Below are positions 1-5,000 of a DNA stretch of 5,000 nt, piece after piece (position 1 is the first letter of the stretch; each line of letters opens with the position of its first letter). The notes beneath the pieces were generated by a model. That model made no database searches. It was not told where the DNA came from and saw only the letters and a program-made list of their open reading frames with translations. This DNA is from Thioalkalivibrio sp. (lineage in GTDB: Bacteria > Pseudomonadota > Gammaproteobacteria > Ectothiorhodospirales > Ectothiorhodospiraceae): the NCBI GenBank assembly GCA_007119005.1, contig SKQM01000129.1, positions 1-5,000 on the forward strand, written 5' to 3'. The position numbers and the translations under genes were made by a program.

Positions 1-489
1 GGCCTGCTCGGCGCCACCTGGCTGCTGCTGAAGACCGAGGGCGAAACCCAGCGGTGGGCGCGCCGCTGGGCCTACCGCCTGCTGGCGGCCCTGATGGTCT
101 TCTTCGTGATCGTGAGCCTGTGGACACCGGCGGTCGACGACTACGTGCGCAGCCGCTGGTTTGACAACCTGACCTGGCTGTGGCTGCTGCCGCTGGCGAC
201 GGTTCTGGTCGCGGCAGGCCTGTGGCGCTCGCTCGGCCGGCAGTACGAGGCCATGCCCTTTGTCTCCACCATCGCGCTGTTTGCGCTTTTCTACGCCGGG
301 CTGCTGTTCAGCAAGTGGCCCTACGTGGTGCCGCCGAACTACACCTTCCGTGATGCCGCCTCGGCGCCCGAAAGCCAGCTGTTCCTGCTGATCGGGCTGC
401 TGTTCGTGGTGCCCTTCGTGCTGATGTACACGGCCTGGACCTATTACGTGTTCCGCGGCAAGGTGCGCGCCGACGCGGGGTATCACTGA
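1..489 (+). CDS. cydB: Cytochrome bd ubiquinol oxidase subunit II, C-terminal part (5' end outside window)
   Basis: This is the last 162 residues of CydB, the integral membrane partner of CydA in the quinol-oxidising cytochrome bd terminal oxidase of the inner membrane. The frame is open from base 1 and stops with TGA at 487-489; the first Met (base 94) is internal, not the start. About four hydrophobic segments are visible (fragment residues ~26-42, 57-76, 86-103, 126-151). The family-typical C-terminus is clear: a WPYVVPP stretch (~106-112), then a last helix ending in YTAW-YYVFRGKV and a short polar tail. From memory, the WPYVVPP and FRGKV tail resembles the shorter CioB-like (cyanide-insensitive) branch more than E. 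coli CydB; this subtype call is tentative. Full family length is about 330-380 residues, so roughly half is missing at the left edge. The next gene overlaps its stop codon, and no room is left for a cydX-type small subunit gene directly after it. Confidence 0.93.
   Translation, partial: GLLGATWLLLKTEGETQRWARRWAYRLLAALMVFFVIVSLWTPAVDDYVRSRWFDNLTWLWLLPLATVLVAAGLWRSLGRQYEAMPFVSTIALFALFYAGLLFSKWPYVVPPNYTFRDAASAPESQLFLLIGLLFVVPFVLMYTAWTYYVFRGKVRADAGYH
477..480 (+). promoter_or_regulatory. Possible weak ribosome binding site for cydD (GGGG)
   Basis: A GGGG run lies 5 bases before the CTG at 486, inside the end of cydB. It is the only purine-rich stretch placed to serve a start in this region. It is weak and could simply be coding sequence. 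Translational coupling through the CTGA overlap may make a strong site unnecessary. Confidence 0.3.
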
Positions 490-2252
490 TACAGACACCC
501 CGGGAGTTCCTGCGCGCGCTGCTGCGGCCGCACCGAAACTGGCTGCACCTCGCCTGGCTCGCAGGCGTCGGCGCCGGGCTGGCCAGCATCGCGCTGGCAG
601 CGACGGTGGCCTGGTCGATTCACCTGGCGGTCTTTGGCAATAATGGGCAAACCCTGCCCTGGACCTGGCTGGGGCTGGCGGCTATCGCCGTGCTGCTGCG
701 CCACGGGCTGCAGGTTCTGCGCGACTGGAGCGGACAGCAGCTCGCCTCCCTGGTGCGCACCGACCTGCGGCGGCGGCTGATCACCACCGCGGCCGACCTA
801 GGGCCTGTGCGACTCGCGCACAGGGGTCACTCCGGGGCCTGGGCGAGCCGCTACCAGGAACAGGTCGAGGCGCTGGGCGGCTATTACGCACGCTACCTGC
901 CGGCGCTGGGTCTGACGCTGGCGGTGCCGCTGCTGCTGCTCGCGGCGGCTTTCAGCCAGGACTGGATCGCTGGACTTCTCCTGCTGCTCTCGGCTCCACT
1001 GATCCCAATCTTCATGGCGCTGATCGGGATGGGCAGCGAGCAGATCCACGAGGCCCAGCAGGAGCGACAGAACCGTCTCGCGGGGCACTTCCTCGACCGG
1101 ATCCGGGGACTGGATCTGCTGCGCCGGAGTCTCGCGCTGGAGGCCGCGCGGCGGGACGTGGCCGAGGCGGCGAACGACTACCGCCAGCTCAGCATGCGGG
1201 TATTGCGGGTCGCGTTCCTGTCCTCGGCGGTGATGGAGTTCTTCAGTGCGGTGGCGATCGGGCTGGTCGCGATTTACGTCGGGTTTGCGTTGCTGGGTTT
1301 TCTGGAATTCGGGCCGGCCGCGCAGATTACGCTGTTCTCCGGCCTGTTCGTGCTGCTGCTCGCACCGGAGTACTTCCAGCCACTGCGCCAGTTCGCGCAG
1401 AGCTACCACGACCGTGCCGGCGCACTTGCGGCCGCCAGCACGCTGGCGCCGCTACTCACGACCATGGCACCACGCCCCGCCCCGCAAGAGGCCGATCGCC
1501 CTCCCCCGCTGGCTGGGAAGGGTCGGGGTGGGGGCCCGGCGGTACCGCATCATCCGGTTGAAACCGAACGCAGCCCCGACGTTTCGCCAGAGCGCCCGAG
1601 GCCACCTGTGCTGCAACTCCGGGCGGTCGCCCTTCGCTATGAACCGCATGCACCTCCCGCGCTGGTGATTCCCGAACTGATGGTTGCCCGAGGAGAGCAG
1701 ATCGCTGTGGTTGGGCCGTCCGGCAGCGGAAAATCCACACTGCTCGCGCTGTGCGCGGGATTCGTCCAGGCCGACTCGGGATCGGTGGGTCTGTCCGCGT
1801 CCGCGCGGCCCTTCGCCTGGATCGGCCAGCGCAGCCACCTGTTCCACGGCAGCCTGCGCGAAAACCTGCTGCTCGGCGCCCCGGAAGGCACCACCGACGC
1901 CGAACTCGCCGAGGCGATGACGGCCGCCGGCCTGCAACTGAACGACCCGACCCTGCCCGGAGGCCTGGATACCCCCATCGGCGAGGACAGCCGCGGACTC
2001 TCCGGCGGCCAGGCCCAGCGTGTGGCGCTGGCCCGGGCACTGCTCTCGGGAAGCCGGCTCTGGCTGCTGGACGAGCCCACCAGCGCGCTCGACCCCCAGA
2101 CAGAGGACGACCTGCTGACGCGCGTGCTGGGACACGCGCACGCCCACGGCATCACGGTGTTGTTGGCCACCCACCACGAGGCGGTGTACGCGCGCTTCGG
2201 AAGGATCGTCCGGCTCGCGGAGGGTCGACTTCAGGAGGACCGCGGTGTCTGA
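486..2252 (+). CDS. cydD: Heterodimeric ABC transporter subunit CydD (cytochrome bd assembly)
   Basis: CydD is one half of the inner-membrane CydDC ABC exporter, needed for cytochrome bd maturation. Proposed substrates are glutathione/cysteine (older work) and heme (recent structures). From 486 the protein is 588 residues, equal to the E. coli CydD length as I recall it. The membrane domain spans ~20-300 with the CydD-typical YYARYLP at 133-139 and a conserved SGHFLDR-like stretch (here AGHFLDR) near 200. The ATPase domain has Walker A GPSGSGKS (410-417), Q-loop Q448, signature LSGGQ (505-509), Walker B ending D529-E530 and H-loop H563; all look intact. The first in-frame GTG (606) would begin inside the first membrane helix and lose about 40 conserved residues. 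No ATG, GTG or TTG occurs in frame between cydB and there, so I choose CTG 486, which overlaps the cydB TGA as CTGA; ATA 489 is the alternative. Residues ~325-374 form a Pro/Arg-rich linker that includes a repeat-derived stretch. The last 8 bases overlap cydC. Confidence 0.93.
   Translation: MIQTPREFLRALLRPHRNWLHLAWLAGVGAGLASIALAATVAWSIHLAVFGNNGQTLPWTWLGLAAIAVLLRHGLQVLRDWSGQQLASLVRTDLRRRLITTAADLGPVRLAHRGHSGAWASRYQEQVEALGGYYARYLPALGLTLAVPLLLLAAAFSQDWIAGLLLLLSAPLIPIFMALIGMGSEQIHEAQQERQNRLAGHFLDRIRGLDLLRRSLALEAARRDVAEAANDYRQLSMRVLRVAFLSSAVMEFFSAVAIGLVAIYVGFALLGFLEFGPAAQITLFSGLFVLLLAPEYFQPLRQFAQSYHDRAGALAAASTLAPLLTTMAPRPAPQEADRPPPLAGKGRGGGPAVPHHPVETERSPDVSPERPRPPVLQLRAVALRYEPHAPPALVIPELMVARGEQIAVVGPSGSGKSTLLALCAGFVQADSGSVGLSASARPFAWIGQRSHLFHGSLRENLLLGAPEGTTDAELAEAMTAAGLQLNDPTLPGGLDTPIGEDSRGLSGGQAQRVALARALLSGSRLWLLDEPTSALDPQTEDDLLTRVLGHAHAHGITVLLATHHEAVYARFGRIVRLAEGRLQEDRGV
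1498..1535 (+). repeat. GC-rich dispersed-type imperfect palindrome inside cydD
   Basis: A C-rich run (GCCCTCCCCC) is followed by a short GCTGG core and a G-rich run (GGGTCGGGGTGGGGGC), forming an imperfect inverted repeat. It resembles a family of intergenic elements in high-GC proteobacteria that typically read CCCTC-CCC...GGG-GGGGTGAGGG. Read on the opposite strand it gives the peptide APTPTLPSQRGR, close to the spurious PTPTLP-type peptides such elements produce. It is in frame within the CydD linker and codes for about residues 338-350 (PPPLAGKGRGGG region). Similarity to the repeat family is from memory and was not searched. Confidence 0.5.
2233..2238 (+). promoter_or_regulatory. Ribosome binding site of cydC (AGGAGG)
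   Basis: A perfect AGGAGG Shine-Dalgarno sequence lies 6 bases before the GTG at 2245, within the 3' end of cydD. It fixes the cydC start at this GTG and gives cydC strong independent initiation in addition to any coupling through the 8-base overlap. Confidence 0.85.
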
Positions 2253-3903
2253 CCTCGCCTTCCTGCGCGGCCTGTTCCGGCGTCGCCGCACGTGGACGGC
2301 CGCGACCTATCTGCTACTGGCGCTGACCTGGGGCGCGGCCATCGCGTTGCTGGCGCTGTCGGGATGGTTCATCACCGCCGCCGCCCTTGCGGGAGCCGGC
2401 CTGCTGCTCGGACTCGACCTGTTCACCCCGTCTGCGGGCATCCGCGCCGCCGCGCTGTTGCGCACGCTGGCCCGATACGGCGAGCGCTTGCTCGGCCACG
2501 AGGCGGTATTGCGCGTTCTCGCGGACCTGCGCAGCGCCAGCTTCGCGGCCCTCGCGCGTCTGCCGCTGCCGGCCCAGCGCCGGATGCGCAGCGGCGACCT
2601 GCAGCAACGGCTGATCGCCGACATCGACACCCTCGACGGGGTGCCACTGCGCATCACCGGCCCGCTGGTTGCGGCGGCGCTGGCGGTGCTCGGCGCCGCG
2701 GGAATCGCGGGCTGGCTCGCACCCTGGCCGGCGCCTGTACTGATCCTGAGCACCGCCGGACTGACGCTGGCGACGGCAGCTCTCGCGGCCCGACTCGGTC
2801 AGCGCAGGAGCCGGGCGCTGGTCGAGCGGCGCAGCGGTGAGCGGGTGGCACTGCTCGATTACTTCGGCGGCCTCGCCGATCTGCTCGCCTACCGGCGCAT
2901 CGGGGCGTACCAGGCTGACCTCGAGCGCCAGCAGCGCGAGCAGGCCGGCGCGGTGCTGCTGCAGGAGCGCGTCGCGCTGAGTACCGACCAGGCGGTACAG
3001 GCGCTGGTCGCACTCACCGCGCTGGCGATGCTGGCGCTCGCGCTTCGGTGGCAGGCCGCAGGAGTGGTCAGCGCTCCGGTCGGGGTGCTGCTGGCGCTGA
3101 TGACTCTGGGACTGAACGAGGCCCTGAGCAGCCTGCCCGGCGCCCTTTGGCGCAGCGGAGAGAGCCTGCAGGCCGCGTCTCGGCTGCGTGCGCTCGGTGT
3201 TGGGCCCGCGGATGCCGACCATCCACTCCTCGACGGCGCCGCCACGACCGAGCGCGCGCCCGAAGAAGCCGGCTTCGGGGTCCATGCACTCGCGGTGGGC
3301 TTCTCGGAACAACGTCCGCTACTGGACGGCCTCGAGTTCGAGCTCGAGCCCGGCCGGCCGCTGGTGATCCACGGCGCGAGCGGGATCGGCAAAACCACCC
3401 TGCTCGAGACGCTGGCCGGGGAACGGCCACCGCTGGGCGGTCGAGTGATGCTGGCCGGGCAGCCGCTGCAGCACTGGCCGGAGATCACACGTTACGGCGC
3501 GATCCGTTACCTGCCGCAGCAGTCCACGCTGCTCGACGACACCGTCGCGGCCAATCTTCGGCTGGGGCTGCCCGAACTGACGGATGAGGCGCTTTGGACG
3601 GCACTGGCCACGGTGGAACTGGCGGACCCGTTGCGACAAGAGGGCTCCGGGCTGGGCTACCGTACTGGCGAACGGGGCCAGCGGCTTTCGGGCGGCCAGG
3701 CGCGCAGGCTGTCCCTCGCGTGGCTGTTATTGCGCGATGCGCCCGTCGTGTTGCTGGACGAGCCCTTCGCCGGGCTGGATACCGCAATGGAGCGCCGCAT
3801 CCTCGAGCGCATTCGTCCGTGGCTGGAGCAGCGACGCGTGGTTCTCGTCACCCATATGCCCGAACGAATGCCGGAAGACTGGCCGCGACTCGGGATCCGC
3901 TGA
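2245..3903 (+). CDS. cydC: Heterodimeric ABC transporter subunit CydC (cytochrome bd assembly)
   Basis: CydC is the second half of the CydDC inner-membrane transporter. It has 552 residues from a GTG preceded by a perfect AGGAGG. The membrane domain (~15-310) opens with the CydC-typical LALSGWF (37-42) and continues with RTLARYGERLLGH. R81 and H85 in this stretch fall at the same positions as the E. coli CydC residues reported, as I recall, to bind heme in cryo-EM structures. The ATPase domain has Walker A GASGIGKT (377-384), Q-loop Q425/Q426, signature LSGGQ (481-485), Walker B ending D505-E506 and H-loop H537; both nucleotide-binding half-sites therefore look functional. The A-loop aromatic is Phe (FSEQ, ~352), where Tyr is usual. 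The protein ends only 15 residues after the H-loop, whereas E. coli CydC runs on about 40 residues with a strand-turn-strand (VMDNGQI). This C-terminal segment is absent here but present in the CydD of this operon. The gene is the last in the operon. Confidence 0.95.
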   Translation: MSDLAFLRGLFRRRRTWTAATYLLLALTWGAAIALLALSGWFITAAALAGAGLLLGLDLFTPSAGIRAAALLRTLARYGERLLGHEAVLRVLADLRSASFAALARLPLPAQRRMRSGDLQQRLIADIDTLDGVPLRITGPLVAAALAVLGAAGIAGWLAPWPAPVLILSTAGLTLATAALAARLGQRRSRALVERRSGERVALLDYFGGLADLLAYRRIGAYQADLERQQREQAGAVLLQERVALSTDQAVQALVALTALAMLALALRWQAAGVVSAPVGVLLALMTLGLNEALSSLPGALWRSGESLQAASRLRALGVGPADADHPLLDGAATTERAPEEAGFGVHALAVGFSEQRPLLDGLEFELEPGRPLVIHGASGIGKTTLLETLAGERPPLGGRVMLAGQPLQHWPEITRYGAIRYLPQQSTLLDDTVAANLRLGLPELTDEALWTALATVELADPLRQEGSGLGYRTGERGQRLSGGQARRLSLAWLLLRDAPVVLLDEPFAGLDTAMERRILERIRPWLEQRRVVLVTHMPERMPEDWPRLGIR

Positions 3904-4156
3904 AGATCCCAGCGCGGCATGCCACCCGGAAGCATGAGCACAAGCGCCCCGTGGAGTGCAGGAGCTTGCTTCCGCGGCAGGACGCGAGCCTCCTGCAGGG
4001 CACAGCGGCGAAAAGCCGCCGCACTCCACAGCGCCGATGGAAAGCGCCAGTATCAACGGTCGAGCTTGGGTGACTGCATGGCCGACGATGGATGGCGCAT
4101 GCTCGCCGCGCATTTCTCGCTCACTCGAAGCGATGGCCCGGGCGAGGCCGACGGGT
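3904..4156. other. Convergent intergenic region between cydC and the 98-residue gene
   Basis: I see no credible gene in these 253 bases; the open frames crossing it lack ribosome binding sites and family resemblance. It lies between two transcription units pointing at each other, so a terminator for each is expected. The main content is the multi-hairpin palindrome at 3951-4029. Just after the cydC stop there is a small GGCATGCC palindrome (3917-3924 area). I see no recognisable structure from 4030 to 4156. Confidence 0.7.
3951..4029. repeat. Multi-hairpin palindromic element, possible bidirectional terminator
   Basis: The element is bounded by a perfect 9-base inverted repeat, GTGGAGTGC (3951-3959) and GCACTCCAC (4021-4029). 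Inside, TGCAGGAG (3957-3964) pairs with CTCCTGCA (3990-3997), sharing three bases with the outer stem. A second hairpin, GCGGC (4005-4009) and GCCGC (4015-4019), closes a GAAAA loop. Together they could fold as a three-way junction. The start (GGAGTGCAGGAGCTTGCTTCC) recalls dispersed GGAGC-GCTTGC-type intergenic palindromes of Pseudomonas and related genomes. No U-run follows, so it is not a classical intrinsic terminator, though its position between converging genes suggests it may block readthrough. Confidence 0.6.
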
Positions 4157-4453
4157 TCAGGGATCGCCCGGACGCCACACCCCGGATGCCGCCTGTGGCG
4201 GATGCGACGGCGGGGCCGCCTGCTTGCGGCTCTCGACGTCCACGAACACCGAGTCCATGAACTGGGCGAGCTGCGAGAGATAGTCCTTGCGCTGGTCCAC
4301 CGGCTCGGGCATCTGCGCGACCAGGTAGCCGATCACCGCCGCGAGATACTGCACACCCACGATCGGCTCGCGGGCACGGGGGTCGGCCTCCATCAGTGCG
4401 GCCTGGAGCTTCTCGATCAGGTCTCCGGACAATTGCAGGCTGTCGTCGCTCAT
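4157..4453 (-). CDS. Uncharacterised 98-residue protein downstream of clpB
   Basis: I do not recognise this protein. It starts at ATG (4453-4451) with AAGGGA placed 5 bases upstream and stops at TGA (4159-4157). Codons are strongly GC-ending like those of its neighbours, which supports a real gene over the overlapping + strand frames. It has no signal peptide. Segments ~2-21 (SDDSLQLSGDLIEKLQAALM), 35-48 (QYLAAVIGYLVAQM) and 54-72 look helical and amphipathic; 35-48 is the most hydrophobic but short and flanked by charges, so a packed helix is more likely than a membrane span. Residues ~77-98 are rich in Pro, Ala and Ser and probably disordered. It follows clpB on the same strand after 91 bases containing a hairpin, so it may be a separate transcript or a readthrough passenger. 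A small cytoplasmic helical-bundle protein is all that can be inferred. Confidence 0.75.
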   Translation of the reverse strand: MSDDSLQLSGDLIEKLQAALMEADPRAREPIVGVQYLAAVIGYLVAQMPEPVDQRKDYLSQLAQFMDSVFVDVESRKQAAPPSHPPQAASGVWRPGDP

Positions 4454-4458
4454 GGGAG

Positions 4459-4464
4459 TCCCTT
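4459..4464 (-). promoter_or_regulatory. Ribosome binding site of the 98-residue gene (AAGGGA)
   Basis: On the - strand AAGGGA lies 5 bases before the ATG at 4453. It is a reasonable partial Shine-Dalgarno match and supports this start; no other Met precedes it in a plausible position. Confidence 0.6.
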
Positions 4465-4472
4465 CGTTGGTC

Positions 4473-4487
4473 TATGGGGAACCCATA
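4473..4487. repeat. Perfect inverted repeat TATGGG-GAA-CCCATA
   Basis: Two 6-base arms (4473-4478 and 4482-4487) surround a 3-base spacer, about 20 bases upstream of the start of the 98-residue gene. It could be an operator half-site pair or a small leader hairpin; no family is recognised. In an otherwise GC-rich region its A/T-containing ends stand out. Chance occurrence is possible. Confidence 0.35.
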
Positions 4488-4498
4488 AGACTACGGGA

Positions 4499-4529
4499 TC
4501 GGCGCCCCAGGCAAAAACCGGGGCGCCGA
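4499..4529 (-). terminator. Hairpin behind clpB, probable terminator
   Basis: A perfect 10-base stem, TCGGCGCCCC (4499-4508) and GGGGCGCCGA (4520-4529), is extended by GG/CC across a bulged A and closed by an A-rich loop (T-rich on the - strand). It lies 15 bases past the clpB stop codon. The stem is very stable, but the - strand continues ATCCCGTAG without a U-run, so it is terminator-like, not canonical. It may instead stabilise the 3' end of the clpB mRNA or attenuate readthrough into the next gene. Confidence 0.55.
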
Positions 4530-4544
4530 AAGGGGACATCGCGG

Positions 4545-5000
4545 TCAGCTCCGGAACACCAGCCCGCCGGCATCGACGTCGACGCGCACGGTATCCCCGG
4601 GTGAGAACTTCCCGGACAGCAGCGCCTGCGCCAGCGGATTCTCGACCTGAGTCTGGATCGCGCGCTTGAGCGGCCGGGCACCGTAAACCGGGTCGAAGCC
4701 CGCCTCGCCGAGCCGGTCGAGCGCGGTCGCGCTGACTTCCAGCCCGATGTCGCGCTCGGCCAGACGCTTGCGCAGCAGACCAAGCTGGATGTCGGTGATC
4801 GCACGGATCTGCTCGCGGCCCAGCGGGTGGAAGACGACCACGTCGTCGACCCGGTTGATGAACTCCGGCCGGAAGTGCTGCCCGACCACCTCCATCACCG
4901 CGGCCTTCATCTGCTGGTAGTGCTCCTCGCCGGCCATCTCCTGGATCAGCTGCGAACCGAGGTTCGACGTCATCACGATCACGGTGTTGCGGAAGTCCAC
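4545..5000 (-). CDS. clpB: ATP-dependent chaperone/disaggregase ClpB, C-terminal part (5' end outside window)
   Basis: This is the C-terminal 151 residues of ClpB, the cytoplasmic hexameric AAA+ protein that works with DnaK to rescue aggregated proteins after heat stress. The frame is open to the right edge; the GTG at the edge encodes an internal Val of VDFRNTV, not a start. Visible second-AAA+-domain features are the sensor-1 stretch MTSNLGS (fragment residues 10-16), FRPEFINR with the arginine finger R50, [10 protein letters not shown], and sensor-2 GARPLKR (107-113), followed by the D2 small domain. No Clp/FtsH-type protease-docking IGF loop is relevant in the visible part, and the close match to E. 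coli ClpB ([30 protein letters not shown]) favours ClpB over ClpA or ClpC. The stop is TGA at 4547-4545 and the C-terminus (GGLVFRS) is at about the normal place. The full protein is usually about 860 residues. Heat-shock control is expected from the family, but the promoter lies outside the window. Confidence 0.96.
   Translation of the reverse strand: MDFRNTVIVMTSNLGSQLIQEMAGEEHYQQMKAAVMEVVGQHFRPEFINRVDDVVVFHPLGREQIRAITDIQLGLLRKRLAERDIGLEVSATALDRLGEAGFDPVYGARPLKRAIQTQVENPLAQALLSGKFSPGDTVRVDVDAGGLVFRS

Noticed and set aside
490..605. A cydX/cydY-type small oxidase subunit gene between cydB and cydD
   Set aside because: The interval is occupied by the conserved N-terminus of CydD, and no small single-helix open frame with a start and ribosome binding site fits.
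606..2252. cydD starting at the GTG at 606
   Set aside because: This start lies inside the first membrane helix and drops about 40 residues that match the CydD N-terminus; there is no ribosome binding site in front of it.
1452..2291. Long - strand open frame opposite cydD (279 codons)
   Set aside because: Antisense shadow of the CydD ATPase domain; the product is Arg/Gln-rich with no recognisable domain.
2314..3312. Long - strand open frame opposite cydC (332 codons)
   Set aside because: Its low-complexity Gln/Arg-rich product is typical of antisense frames in high-GC genes; cydC on the + strand is unmistakable.
3584..3941. A frameshifted C-terminal extension of CydC
   Set aside because: Neither alternative forward frame after the stop encodes anything like the missing strand-turn-strand of the ATPase domain.
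4454..4462. GGGAGTCCC palindrome just before the small gene's start
   Set aside because: Only 4-base arms around one base and overlapping the ribosome binding site spacer; too short to distinguish from chance.
3956..4669. Long + strand open frame of 237 codons crossing the intergenic region
   Set aside because: It overlaps the palindrome, the whole 98-residue gene and the end of clpB, has no ribosome binding site or family resemblance, and is a composition-driven shadow of the - strand genes.
1..5000. CRISPR array, tRNA, rRNA, insertion sequence or prophage signals
   Set aside because: No spaced direct repeats, tRNA-like cloverleaf with conserved arms, transposase motif or phage gene was seen on either strand.

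Overview
The window looks like a chromosomal segment of a high-GC proteobacterium, most likely a gammaproteobacterium. The base composition is strongly GC-rich with GC-ending codons, the CydD, CydC and ClpB proteins align closely from memory with their E. coli counterparts, and GC-rich dispersed palindromes of the kind common in such genomes are present. No taxon can be fixed without a database search.

Layout. Positions 1-3903 (+ strand) are the 3' part of a cytochrome bd oxidase operon. It holds the end of cydB (oxidase subunit II), then cydD and cydC, the two halves of the heterodimeric ABC transporter needed to assemble cytochrome bd. All junctions overlap: cydB/cydD by 4 bases (if cydD starts at the CTG at 486) and cydD/cydC by 8 bases. 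They are almost certainly co-transcribed and translationally coupled. cydA presumably lies upstream of the window. Positions 3904-4156 are a convergent intergenic region with a large multi-hairpin palindrome (3951-4029). Positions 4157-4453 (- strand) encode a 98-residue protein I do not recognise. A hairpin gap follows (4454-4544), and then the C-terminal 151 residues of the disaggregase ClpB (- strand), which runs off the right edge.

How the genes work together. CydAB is the quinol-oxidising terminal oxidase with heme cofactors. CydDC is required for its maturation, by a thiol and/or heme transport function. In E. coli the two pairs are encoded at separate loci; here they form one unit. The clpB side is functionally unrelated, and the two units converge on the hairpin region.

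I found no clearly novel system. The points most worth a second look are: the missing AUG/GUG/UUG start for cydD; a dispersed GC-rich repeat that seems to have been absorbed into the CydD linker as coding sequence; a CydC that stops just after the H-loop; the structured palindrome in the convergent gap; and the unrecognised small gene behind clpB.
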